NCBI RefSeq assembly: GCF_016466415.2
Contig: NZ_CP066771.1
Coordinates: forward strand, 620,001 to 684,000
DNA: 64,000 nt
DNA from: Ralstonia pickettii
GTDB taxonomy: Bacteria > Pseudomonadota > Gammaproteobacteria > Burkholderiales > Burkholderiaceae
Direction: 5' to 3'
Part shown: positions 37,851-46,599 of the stretch, piece after piece
Position numbering within the stretch: position 1 is the stretch's first letter
How the letters are laid out: every line of letters begins with the position of its first letter
The notes under the pieces: model-generated
What the model was told of the DNA's origin: nothing
Database searches by the model: none
Seen by the model: only the letters and a program-made list of their open reading frames with translations
Made by a program: the position numbers and the translations under genes

Positions 37851-39061
37851 CTATAAGCGCTTTGACAATTTGCTCTCTGAACTACTTGGCGAGAGCGCTG
37901 GTGCTGGCCGAGTCTTATCTGCTGCATCATCCGGATCATCATTTTTCAATTGTATTGGTTGATCGGAAAGACGTAGATGTTCTCCCAGAGATGCCAAATG
38001 TCCAGTTTATTTGGGCGGAAGACCTAGGAATCCAGGACTTCTGGAAGAAAGCATTCATGTTTGATGTGATCGAGTTTAATACTAATGTTAAGCCGAAGGC
38101 GATGCTGCGCTTGTTGGAGAGCCAGGATGCTGTGGTCTATTTAGACCCTGATATTAAGGTATACGCCCCGCTTACCCCCGTGATGAGCGCTCTTGAATCA
38201 CATTCAGTGGTTGTTACTCCGCACGCGAACCAGCCTATTTTGGATGGAAAAAAGCCAGATGATTTGGAATTTCTTAAATTTGGGAGTTTCAATCTTGGCT
38301 TCGTCGGTGTGGCGGCATCGGGCGAGGGGAGGAGATTTCTGGAATGGTGGTCCGATCGATGTCTCGAATTTGGATTTTATGAGCCACAAATGGGGCTCGC
38401 GGTCGATCAAAAATGGGTGCAGCTTGCTCCCTGCTATTTCCCAAATCTTGGCATCTTGCATGATCCAGGTTTGAATTTGGCTTTCTGGAATCTTCACGAG
38501 CGCACGCTATCTCAAGTTGACGAAAAGTGGGTCGTCAATGATGAATTCCCGCTGCGCTTTATTCATTTCAGCTCGTTTAATTCATCTCATCCAGAGAATA
38601 TTGCGAACAAGCAATCTCGTTTTGCTCCAAACAGCAGAGAAGATTTTATTGCGGTGGCACGAGACTACGCCAATGAGTTGCATGGTAAAGAGCGAGAATA
38701 TCCAACCACAAGAAGGTATTCTTTTGACTACTTTACCAACGGGAAGCCAGTTTCGGTCACACTGCGTCGCGCATATGCGTCACGCCTTGACGAATTTGGT
38801 CATGTAGAGCAGCCGTTCGACACGAACGAGGGGGTTTATGCGTTTGCTAAGCAAAACGGACTGCTATCTAGGAATGATACACCGGCGAAAAGGAAGACAT
38901 TCAAAGACATCGGAGCTGAGAGTGTTCAAGTTAAGGTAATAAATTTTTTGCTGCGACTCGCGTTGCGAATCCTAGGGCCGGACCGATATTTTGATTTGAT
39001 GAGATATATGGCCCATATCTCTTCCATTCGAAATCAGGCTGAAGTATTTAAGGTGAAATAG
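37847..39061 (+). CDS. Putative glycosyltransferase with DPD motif
   Basis: A 404-residue soluble protein. The N-terminal half reads like a GT-A transferase: TISALTICSLNYLARALVLAES, then VVYLDPDIKVYAPL with a DxD motif for metal and nucleotide-sugar, and NLGFVGVAASGEGRRFLEWW. The C-terminal 120 residues match nothing I recognise. The ATG at 37847 overlaps the previous stop. It is probably one of the O-unit transferases; donor and linkage are unknown. Confidence 0.72.
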   Translation: MTISALTICSLNYLARALVLAESYLLHHPDHHFSIVLVDRKDVDVLPEMPNVQFIWAEDLGIQDFWKKAFMFDVIEFNTNVKPKAMLRLLESQDAVVYLDPDIKVYAPLTPVMSALESHSVVVTPHANQPILDGKKPDDLEFLKFGSFNLGFVGVAASGEGRRFLEWWSDRCLEFGFYEPQMGLAVDQKWVQLAPCYFPNLGILHDPGLNLAFWNLHERTLSQVDEKWVVNDEFPLRFIHFSSFNSSHPENIANKQSRFAPNSREDFIAVARDYANELHGKEREYPTTRRYSFDYFTNGKPVSVTLRRAYASRLDEFGHVEQPFDTNEGVYAFAKQNGLLSRNDTPAKRKTFKDIGAESVQVKVINFLLRLALRILGPDRYFDLMRYMAHISSIRNQAEVFKVK

Positions 39062-39088
39062 GGCGCAATTCCAATAAAGGGTGATATT

Positions 39089-40222
39089 TTGAAAGTACTC
39101 ATTTCCGGCGGCGCCGGTTTTATTGGCTATCATCTCAGCAACAGGCTGCGCACTTGCAACGCATCTCTACGTATTCTCGATAACCTCTCGCCTCAGATAC
39201 ACGGGGAGTTGCCGGACAATCTGGACTGGCTCATACATCCGCAGATCGAGTACATCAGAGGCAGCGTGGTTGATCGCGATACATGGAAGCGTGCTCTTGA
39301 TGGCGTGGACGTTGTCGTCCACCTAGCAGCTGAAACGGGTACAGGGCAGTCGATGTACCAGATCGCCCACTATAACGAAGTGAATTCGCAGGGTACGGCC
39401 CTGCTGCTGGATATCATTGCCCAGGGCGAAGCGTCTCAGGTAAAGCGCTTGGTTCTTGCTTCTAGCCGATCCGTCTACGGGGAGGGGGCCTATGTTTGTC
39501 CATCTTGCGGGCTGGATCCTGTGTATCCTGATAGCCGCAGTCTGGAAGCTCTTGCAGCACACCGTTGGGAATACGAGTGCCCGGCGTGTGTTCAGGAACT
39601 GGCTCCTCGCCCAACCCGTGAAGACGATCGTGTACGTCCCGCGTCAATCTATGCAGCGACCAAGTACGCGCAGGAAGATCTCGTGCAGATCGCCTGTAAA
39701 GCCTTGGGCATTGGCTACGTTATTTTTCGATTCCAGAACGTTTATGGCGAAGGGCAGTCACTAAATAATCCCTACACCGGGATTCTGTCCATCTTTTCTA
39801 CACGAGTGAGACGTGGTTTGATTCTGCCTCTGTTCGAGGATGGGAAAGAAAGTCGGGATTTCGTTCATGTCGAAGATGTCGCCGAAGCCGTGACGTTGGG
39901 TGTCTCGGCAAAACAGCATGCCAATGCGGTTTTCAATGTGGGTAGCGGTGAAGCATCATCTGTCCAAGCGGTGGCCGATCAGCTTTCTCTCGCGTTGGGG
40001 GTCCAGCCAAATACGCAAGTGACGCATCAATACCGTCTAGGAGATATCCGGCACTGTTATGCAGACCTGACACGCATTGGGGATGCGCTGGGCTTCAAAC
40101 CAGGCGTATCGTTGTCTGATGGAATGAAGCGCTTTGCCGGTTGGGTAATGGCACAACCATTGCCGGAGGACAAGCTCGACAAAGCCAATGAGGAACTAAA
40201 AGCGCGAAAGCTAATGGGCTGA
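39089..40222 (+). CDS. NAD-dependent sugar epimerase with zinc-knuckle-like insertion
   Basis: A 377-residue extended SDR: GGAGFIGYHLSNRL, HLAAETGTGQSMY, the catalytic YAATKYAQED and NVYGEGQSLNNPYTG. Between the active-site Ser region and the YxxxK motif it carries an insertion with C137/C140 and C164/C167, spaced as a four-cysteine zinc site. This pattern occurs in some dTDP-L-rhamnose 4-epimerase-type proteins, which make dTDP-6-deoxy-L-talose, a plausible role beside rmlBDAC but not proven. The start is TTG at 39089, preceded by AAAGGGTG. Composition is less AT-rich than its neighbours, suggesting a separate origin. Confidence 0.8.
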   Translation: MKVLISGGAGFIGYHLSNRLRTCNASLRILDNLSPQIHGELPDNLDWLIHPQIEYIRGSVVDRDTWKRALDGVDVVVHLAAETGTGQSMYQIAHYNEVNSQGTALLLDIIAQGEASQVKRLVLASSRSVYGEGAYVCPSCGLDPVYPDSRSLEALAAHRWEYECPACVQELAPRPTREDDRVRPASIYAATKYAQEDLVQIACKALGIGYVIFRFQNVYGEGQSLNNPYTGILSIFSTRVRRGLILPLFEDGKESRDFVHVEDVAEAVTLGVSAKQHANAVFNVGSGEASSVQAVADQLSLALGVQPNTQVTHQYRLGDIRHCYADLTRIGDALGFKPGVSLSDGMKRFAGWVMAQPLPEDKLDKANEELKARKLMG

Positions 40223-40224
40223 TA

Positions 40225-40776
40225 ATGAATCCTCCATTTCAACTGCGCTCCTACTTGCAGGCCGATCTTTGTCAAGCGGTTCGATTGCAAGGCGGTGATC
40301 CTACCTCGCTTTCTGTCGCGAGATTGTGGTTCGGGTTGCTGTCTCCGCGCTTCGGTCCGGTTTTGTTATGCCGCCTAACGTATTGGTTGGCGCTGAAAGG
40401 GCTTAAGCCCATAGCAAGGCTTGTGTCTTTGATCAATTTTGTGGCCTTCGGTGTAGAAATCGCTCTACAAGCAGATATCGGGCCTGGATTGTTTTTTCCG
40501 CATTCTCAAGGAATCGTCATTGGTTCCTGGCGGATAGGAAAAAACTCAGTGATTTATCAAGGAGTAACTCTCGGGGCCAAAGAGCTTGACTTCGCGTACA
40601 ACGAGCATTCACGGCCTACCTTGGGCGACAATGTAACTGTTGGTGCTGGCGCGAAGGTATTAGGCGGCGTCGAAATTGGCACAGGCGCCCGCGTGGGTGC
40701 CAATGCAGTTGTAGTGACATCCATTCCCCCCAATGCTGTAGCAGTGGGAGTGCCTGCCAAGGTTATAGACACATGA
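40225..40776 (+). CDS. Left-handed beta-helix serine/sugar O-acetyltransferase
   Basis: A 183-residue hexapeptide-repeat acyltransferase resembling the CysE C-terminal half: IALQADIGPGLFFPHSQGIVIG, VIYQGVTLGAKE, LGDNVTVGAGAKVLGGVEIG and GVPAKVI at the end. In this context it more likely acetylates an O-antigen sugar than serine. The N-terminus is shorter than in housekeeping CysE. The stop overlaps the next ATG (ATGA). Confidence 0.8.
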   Translation: MNPPFQLRSYLQADLCQAVRLQGGDPTSLSVARLWFGLLSPRFGPVLLCRLTYWLALKGLKPIARLVSLINFVAFGVEIALQADIGPGLFFPHSQGIVIGSWRIGKNSVIYQGVTLGAKELDFAYNEHSRPTLGDNVTVGAGAKVLGGVEIGTGARVGANAVVVTSIPPNAVAVGVPAKVIDT

Positions 40777-41807
40777 GCACACCTGAATATCCTCTAGCTG
40801 GAAAGCGTGTATTGATTATGAGTCCGCGCTTTTTTGGCTACGAGAACGCGATTGCCGATGCCGCCCGAGCGTTGGGGGCGCATACCATCGTTGTGCTGGA
40901 CAAACCGTCAAACACGATTTGGACGAAGGCAGCCACGCGCGTTTTCCCATCCGCGGTAGCATCGCGGATGATGGAGTATGTCAGATCGATGCAGGATCGT
41001 TATGGATATCAAGGTTTTGACGAAATTATCGTAATAAAGGGGGAGGCGCTGACTGCCGGTGCGGTTCATCTTCTGCGTGAATCTTTCCCTAATGCTCGGT
41101 GTATCTATTACAACTGGGATTCGCTGAGAAACTATCCGCACCTCAGGGAAATTCTCCCGCAGTTCGATGCGTGCTTTAGTTTTGACCCAGAGGACTGTGC
41201 ATCCACGAAGGGGTTAAAGCATCTTCCACTATTTTATGTGGATGAATATAGAGATTTGCCCGCAGAGCTTGTTCAGTATGAGCTGTTCGCGGTGGCTTCG
41301 TTGCACTCAGATCGTTACGAAGTCACTAGAAAGGTGATGCAGGCCTGCCCTGCAGATGCTCGAGCGCTCACATATTTTTTTTTCCCCAGTCTCGTTGCTT
41401 TAATGGGGAAGAAGTTCTTGGAGCCTAACCTTGTTATTCCTCCTCTTCGGGAGATTAACTGGCGGCCCATGTCGAAAGACGCAATGTTGCAAGGTTTAGC
41501 GCGCAGCCGTGCCGTTATTGACATCCAACATCCCAATCAGACTGGATTGACGATGCGTACAATCGAAATGATTGGGGCGCGTAGAAAGCTTATTACTACT
41601 AATGCGCTGGTTAAATCTTATGATTTTTATGATAAAAATAATATTGCTGTAGTTGATAGGGTGTCGCCAGTAATTCCTAGCGATTTTCTTTCAACTGATT
41701 ATGTTGCAGTGCGACAGGATATCCGAAAAAAATATAGTATTCACGCTTGGCTGGCCGTTTTGCTTGGATTGCAGCCGCTTGGCGTCTATCGGAATGGTGG
41801 TGGATAG
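40773..41807 (+). CDS. Unassigned O-antigen protein, GT-B-like C-terminus
   Basis: A 344-residue soluble protein I cannot place firmly. The N-terminus (KRVLIMSPRFFGYENAIADA) suits a nucleotide-binding Rossmann fold. The C-terminal stretch SRAVIDIQHPNQTGLTMRT, continuing into IEMIGARRKLITTN, resembles the donor-binding region of some LPS glycosyltransferases of the GT-B fold. The middle holds FSFDPEDC and other motifs without a clear match. It is coupled to the acyltransferase by an ATGA overlap and is the last gene of the AT-rich island. A transferase role is inferred from the locus. Confidence 0.6.
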   Translation: MSTPEYPLAGKRVLIMSPRFFGYENAIADAARALGAHTIVVLDKPSNTIWTKAATRVFPSAVASRMMEYVRSMQDRYGYQGFDEIIVIKGEALTAGAVHLLRESFPNARCIYYNWDSLRNYPHLREILPQFDACFSFDPEDCASTKGLKHLPLFYVDEYRDLPAELVQYELFAVASLHSDRYEVTRKVMQACPADARALTYFFFPSLVALMGKKFLEPNLVIPPLREINWRPMSKDAMLQGLARSRAVIDIQHPNQTGLTMRTIEMIGARRKLITTNALVKSYDFYDKNNIAVVDRVSPVIPSDFLSTDYVAVRQDIRKKYSIHAWLAVLLGLQPLGVYRNGGG

Positions 41808-42097
41808 CCATTATCCATCGATGATGGGGTACCGTATGTGATTTTGTGCGGCTATTGATGATTTTTTTGTTGGGTGTGATTTTGCTTGGTAAAAAAGTGC
41901 TAAAGACAGACCTCCGTGGAGTGTAAATATGGCTGGCTTATTGTTTTTCAGATGTTATTTTCATGTGTGAAAAGTTAATTCTTGGTGGGTATTAAAATAA
42001 TATGCTATTTAATCAATCGGGACTATTGAGAGAGAAAACTCTGGCGCGCGTGAACGCAATGCGCTCCGTTGTTGGACGATAAAACTGCGCGCTTCCT
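41808..42097. other. Very AT-rich 290-base boundary region
   Basis: No gene is seen. One 60-base line (from 41941) has only 25 percent GC, against 73 percent for a line from 42241 inside the next gene. Several -10-like hexamers occur, so promoters for the following gene are likely, but none stands out. It marks the right edge of the O-antigen island. Confidence 0.6.
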
Positions 42098-43222
42098 ATG
42101 CTTACATTGTCGGTGGCTTTTCTTGTGTCGTTTGTCGTGACGCTGATGGTGATCCGGTATTCGAGCCTTCACGCTCATATCACTGCCGACTGGGATCTTG
42201 ACGGTGTGCAGAAATTCCATGCTCGTCCCGTACCACGCGTCGGCGGGCTCGGGATTGTGCTGGCGCTCGCGGCCGCAGCCGTGGCCGCGTGGATAAGAGA
42301 CCCCAAGCTCGTGGGGTATCCGTTTCTATTGCTGGTGCTTTGCGTCATGCCCGCTTTCGTTGCAGGCTTTATCGAAGACATGACAAAGCGAGTCAGTCCA
42401 CGGGAGCGCTTGCTTGCGACAATGGCGGCAGCCTTGGCGGCGGTCTATTTCCTTAACGCGAAAATCGTTCGGATCGACGTCCACCTCATCGATATGGCGT
42501 TAGCCTTCCCCATCATCTCCATCGTGATCACGACGATTGCGGTGGCTGGCCTGGCCAATTCCATCAACATCATCGACGGCTTCAACGGGCTCGCTTCTAT
42601 GGTGGCGATGATGATGTTTGTCTCGCTCGCTTACGTCGCATTCCACGTGGGGGATACGTTGATTCTGACGATCGCGTTCGCCATGATCGGGGCGATCCTC
42701 GGCTTCTTCATTTGGAATTTTCCGGCCGGACACATCTTCCTGGGCGATGGGGGAGCCTACATGATCGGCTTTGTTCTTGCGGAGTGCAGTATTTTGCTGG
42801 TGCTGCGCAATGTCAGCGTTTCAGCTTGGTACCCCGTACTGATGGTGATCTATCCGATCTTTGAGACGCTGTTCTCGATCTATCGGCGGCGGGTTCTCAA
42901 GGGGGTCCCTGCTGGCTACCCGGATGGAGTGCACCTGCATACCTTGATCTATCAGCGCGTCATGCGGTGGGCTGTGGGTAGTAAGGACGAACGGCACCGG
43001 CTGCGGCGGAACTCATTAACCTCGCCCTACCTTTGGCTCCTGAGTCTGCTGGCGGTGCTACCAGCAACACTGTTTTGGAATAACGAGCTGGCTCTTCTTG
43101 GATTTGTCGCGGTTTTTATTTTTTTCTATGTCTGGCTCTACTGGCGCATCGTGAGGTTCCAATCGCCGCGCTGGCTCATCGTCAAAAAGCACCATCGAGT
43201 GAAGAAGCACCATGAACACTAA
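42098..43222 (+). CDS. Undecaprenyl-phosphate sugar-1-phosphate transferase (WecA/WbpL family)
   Basis: A 374-residue polytopic family-4 transferase that starts O-unit assembly on undecaprenyl phosphate. It shows KFHARPVPRVGGLGIVLAL near the N-terminus, the catalytic NSINIIDGFNGLASMV, and the C-terminal FLGDGGAYMIGF and YPDGVHLHTLIYQR loops. About ten hydrophobic spans are visible. The exact sugar (GlcNAc or an N-acetylated 6-deoxy sugar) cannot be read from the sequence. High GC marks return to core-genome composition. Confidence 0.88.
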   Translation: MLTLSVAFLVSFVVTLMVIRYSSLHAHITADWDLDGVQKFHARPVPRVGGLGIVLALAAAAVAAWIRDPKLVGYPFLLLVLCVMPAFVAGFIEDMTKRVSPRERLLATMAAALAAVYFLNAKIVRIDVHLIDMALAFPIISIVITTIAVAGLANSINIIDGFNGLASMVAMMMFVSLAYVAFHVGDTLILTIAFAMIGAILGFFIWNFPAGHIFLGDGGAYMIGFVLAECSILLVLRNVSVSAWYPVLMVIYPIFETLFSIYRRRVLKGVPAGYPDGVHLHTLIYQRVMRWAVGSKDERHRLRRNSLTSPYLWLLSLLAVLPATLFWNNELALLGFVAVFIFFYVWLYWRIVRFQSPRWLIVKKHHRVKKHHEH

Positions 43223-44102
43223 TCCGCACCCTGACGATACGCCTGAAAACGATGCAGTGATGGTGACGGCGGGGCAGGTTCTGGCCTTTCTGTATCGCCA
43301 CATTAAGAAGCTCGCTTTGACTGGCATTGTAGGTGGCGCGGTCGCGATAGGTGTCGCATTGATGCTGCCGAAGCAATGGGAAGCCAGCGCGGCGCTGCAG
43401 ATCGGCCAGATCGCCAGCGAGGCTCCCCAGTCTCCTGCCATACCCATTGAGGCTGCGGGTCGCGCGATGGAACGACTACAACTGCCTCAATTCAAGGATG
43501 TGGTTCTACAAAAGCTCGGTCTGCCGCTGGGGGCTGGCGAAAACGCTGACACGGATCTCATCCGCAGTTCGCTGAAAGTCACGCAACTCAAGAACGCTGA
43601 CCTCATCCAACTGACTGTGCGCGGCTTTTCCCAGGCAGATGCGCAGTTGTATGCGAAGGCGTTCTTGGATGAGCTGGTTGGGGCACATGCGTCCCTTGCT
43701 AAACCGTCGATCGACAAGATTAACGCAAACATGGCTGAAGTGACCCGATCGATTGCTGCGGAAGAGGCCAGGAAAACTCACCTTGCGGAACTGGCTCGTG
43801 TTCGTGATCAAGCAAAGCACACAGAGACGTTTCCAGCGGCAGTATTGTTGGCAAACACGACGGCCGAGAACGATAAGCAGCTCCAAGCCCTCCGTCAACG
43901 CGAAATTAGTATCCGAGAACAACTGAATCCTGAACGCACCTTCAACACGCGGCTTTTCGGCCCAATGTTCGTCAGTCCGCGCCACGTATTTCCGAACCGC
44001 TTGATTTTCGCGGCAATCGGCCTGGTGCTTGGCTTGCTTGTTGCGGTGGGTTGGGGGCTCTTCAGCGACTGTCGGAAGGGTATTCTCCGGTGCCGCGGGT
44101 AA
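43212..44102 (+). CDS. Wzz-like chain-length determinant
   Basis: A 296-residue polysaccharide co-polymerase: an N-terminal membrane span near residues 35-50 (LTGIVGGAVAIGVALML), a periplasmic coiled-coil region with ITHLAEL-type heptads, and a C-terminal span (LIFAAIGLVLGLLVAVGWGL). This is the classic Wzz layout for setting O-antigen length. It overlaps the transferase gene by 11 bases. Confidence 0.82.
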   Translation: MNTNPHPDDTPENDAVMVTAGQVLAFLYRHIKKLALTGIVGGAVAIGVALMLPKQWEASAALQIGQIASEAPQSPAIPIEAAGRAMERLQLPQFKDVVLQKLGLPLGAGENADTDLIRSSLKVTQLKNADLIQLTVRGFSQADAQLYAKAFLDELVGAHASLAKPSIDKINANMAEVTRSIAAEEARKTHLAELARVRDQAKHTETFPAAVLLANTTAENDKQLQALRQREISIREQLNPERTFNTRLFGPMFVSPRHVFPNRLIFAAIGLVLGLLVAVGWGLFSDCRKGILRCRG

Positions 44103-44165
44103 TTGCTTCTATTTGTGAGCCAGTGCCCGCCAGCTCTTTTACGAAAGACGATTGAATCAGGCTAT

Positions 44166-45557
44166 ATGCAGACACAACTGAACCCCACCATCTTCAAAGC
44201 CTACGACATCCGCGGCATCGTCGGAAAAACCGTCGATGCAGAAACCGCACGACTGATCGGCCGTGCGTTCGGCTCCGCAGCACGCGCCAAGGGCGAATCC
44301 GCCGTCGTCATCGGTCGCGATGGCCGCTTGTCTGGCCCGGAACTGCTCGCAGCGCTGGCAGACGGCCTGCGCGCGAGCGGCGTCGATGTGATCGATTTGG
44401 GTCTTGTGGCCACGCCGATGGTCTACTTTGGCACAAACATCGAGCTGGCCGGCCGTCGCGCCACGTCGGGCGTGATGGTTACGGGCAGCCACAATCCGCC
44501 CGACTACAACGGTTTCAAGATGGTGCTGGCCGGCCAGGCCATCTACGGCGAACAGATTCAAGCATTGCGCACACGCATCGAGCAGGGCGATTTCACTGAG
44601 GGCTCAGGCGATTATGTCCAGGTGGACATCCGCCAACAGTACATCGACCGAATCGTCTCGGACGTCAAGCTGAGCCGCCCGATGAAGATTGCCGTGGACT
44701 GCGGCAACGGTGTGGCAGGCGCCTTTGCGCCGGAGCTGTTCCGTGCGATGGGCTGCGAGGTGACGGAGTTGTTCTGCGAGGTGGATGGCCACTTCCCGAA
44801 CCACCATCCGGACCCGGCCCACGTCGAGAACCTGCAGGACTTGGTGCGCACGCTGCAGACCACGGATTGTGAACTCGGCCTCGCGTTCGATGGCGACGGC
44901 GACCGCCTGGGCGTGGTTACCAAGGACGGCCAGGTCATCTTCCCCGACCGCCAGTTGATGCTTTTCGCGCAGGAAGTCCTGTCGCGCAACCCGGGCGGCG
45001 AAATCATCTTTGACGTGAAGTGCACGGGCAAGTTGGCGCCCTTCATTCGCGAGCACGGCGGTAAGGCCACGATGTGGAAGACGGGCCATTCGCTCGTCAA
45101 GGCCAAGCTGAAAGAAACGGGCGCGCCACTGGCCGGCGAGATGAGCGGCCACATTTTCTTCAAGGATCGCTGGTACGGTTTCGATGACGGTCTGTACACG
45201 GGCGCGCGCCTGCTGGAGATCGTCTCGCGTCTGGCCGACCCGAGCGCCACGCTCAACGCGCTGCCGAACTCGCACTGCACGCCAGAGCTGCAGCTGAAGT
45301 GTGCCGAGGGTGAATCGTTCGAGCTGCTCGACAAGATCAAGGCCAATGCCACGTTTGCCGGCGCAAAGGAAGTCAACCGCATCGACGGCGTGCGCGTGGA
45401 ATACGAAGATGGCTTCGGCTTGGCGCGTCCGTCCAACACCACGCCGGTGGTGGTGATGCGCTTCGAGGCCGACAACGATGCCGCGATGACGCGTATTCAG
45501 GGCGAATTCCGTCGCGTGATCCTGGCCGAGAAGCCGGACGCGCAACTGCCGTTCTGA
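44166..45557 (+). CDS. Phosphomannomutase/phosphoglucomutase
   Basis: A 463-residue alpha-D-phosphohexomutase of the AlgC/ManB type. The catalytic serine loop is VTGSHNPPDYNGFK, the Mg-binding loop AFDGDGDRLGVV, the sugar loop GEMSGHIFF, and the C-terminal phosphate loop is near RPSNTTPVVVMRF. It interconverts hexose 1- and 6-phosphates for nucleotide-sugar supply. The start is MQTQLNP; a 63-base upstream extension is less likely. Confidence 0.92.
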   Translation: MQTQLNPTIFKAYDIRGIVGKTVDAETARLIGRAFGSAARAKGESAVVIGRDGRLSGPELLAALADGLRASGVDVIDLGLVATPMVYFGTNIELAGRRATSGVMVTGSHNPPDYNGFKMVLAGQAIYGEQIQALRTRIEQGDFTEGSGDYVQVDIRQQYIDRIVSDVKLSRPMKIAVDCGNGVAGAFAPELFRAMGCEVTELFCEVDGHFPNHHPDPAHVENLQDLVRTLQTTDCELGLAFDGDGDRLGVVTKDGQVIFPDRQLMLFAQEVLSRNPGGEIIFDVKCTGKLAPFIREHGGKATMWKTGHSLVKAKLKETGAPLAGEMSGHIFFKDRWYGFDDGLYTGARLLEIVSRLADPSATLNALPNSHCTPELQLKCAEGESFELLDKIKANATFAGAKEVNRIDGVRVEYEDGFGLARPSNTTPVVVMRFEADNDAAMTRIQGEFRRVILAEKPDAQLPF

Positions 45558-45600
45558 TCGCACGGTTCGCACTCATGAAGTTGGGGGAAGGGGTGGCGGC

Positions 45601-46599
45601 ATGCGCGTGCTGATCGTCAAGGTGTCGTCGCTTGGCGATGTGGTGCATTGCACGCCGGTGGTGGCCGATATCCTGCGTGCGCATCCGGATGCCGAGATCG
45701 ACTGGGTGGTCGAGGAGGGCTTTGCCGGACTGGTGCGCATCGTGCGCGGGGTCCGGGGCGTGATTCCGTTTTCCCTGCGGCGGTGGCGCAAGTCACTGGG
45801 CTCCGGCAGGACTTGGGGTGAGGTGGCGGCGTTCCGTCGCGCATTGCGTGCGAAGTCGTACGACGCGGTGCTCGATACGCAAGGCCTGATCAAAACGGCG
45901 CTCGTGGCTGCGCAGGCCAAGCTGGCGCCGGGTGGTTTCGTGGCGGGCTTCGGCAATCGGACGGAAGGCGCAGGCTATGAGCCGCTTGCGAAGCTGTTCT
46001 ACCAACGCAAGGTCGAAATGGAACCGCACATCCACGTAGTCGAGCGCTCGCGCCGCATGGTGGCGGAGGCGCTCGGTTATGCGCTGCCTGACGCCATCGA
46101 CTTCGGTTTGCAGCCGCCCGCCGACTTGCCGTTCAATCTGCCACGTCCGTACGTGGCACTGGTGCATGCGACTTCGCGCGCCGACAAAGGTTGGCCGCTC
46201 GAGGCGTGGGTGGATGTTGCACGCGCGCTGCTTGCACGCGACTACGCCATCGCCTTGCCGTGGGGCAGCGAGACCGAGCGACGCACGAGTGAATCCATCC
46301 GCGAAGCCATCGTCGCGGCGGTGCCGGGTACGGTCGGACGCGTGGTGATTCCGCCGCGCATGTCTCTGCCCGATGTGACGGCATTTCTCGATCAAGCGAT
46401 TGCGGTAGTCGGGGTGGATACCGGCCTCGTGCACATTGCTGCAGCGTTGTGCAAGCCGACCGTGGCGCTTTACAACTTCACCACGTCGTGGCGTACCGGT
46501 GGCTATTGGACGCCGAACGTACACGACATCGGCAACGCCCAGGCCCATCCCACCAGCGCGCAGGCGCTCGCTGCGCTCCGTACGCTGGGTGTGCTCTGA
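45601..46599 (+). CDS. waaC: Lipopolysaccharide heptosyltransferase I
   Basis: A 332-residue GT9 enzyme adding the first heptose to Kdo2-lipid A. The signature start MRVLIVKVSSLGDVVHCTPV, DWVVEEGFAGLV, the CP-like VDTGLVHIAAALCKPTVALY and a C-terminal TSWRTGGYW region are present. The stop overlaps the waaA start (TGATG), indicating coupling. Confidence 0.94.
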   Translation: MRVLIVKVSSLGDVVHCTPVVADILRAHPDAEIDWVVEEGFAGLVRIVRGVRGVIPFSLRRWRKSLGSGRTWGEVAAFRRALRAKSYDAVLDTQGLIKTALVAAQAKLAPGGFVAGFGNRTEGAGYEPLAKLFYQRKVEMEPHIHVVERSRRMVAEALGYALPDAIDFGLQPPADLPFNLPRPYVALVHATSRADKGWPLEAWVDVARALLARDYAIALPWGSETERRTSESIREAIVAAVPGTVGRVVIPPRMSLPDVTAFLDQAIAVVGVDTGLVHIAAALCKPTVALYNFTTSWRTGGYWTPNVHDIGNAQAHPTSAQALAALRTLGVL

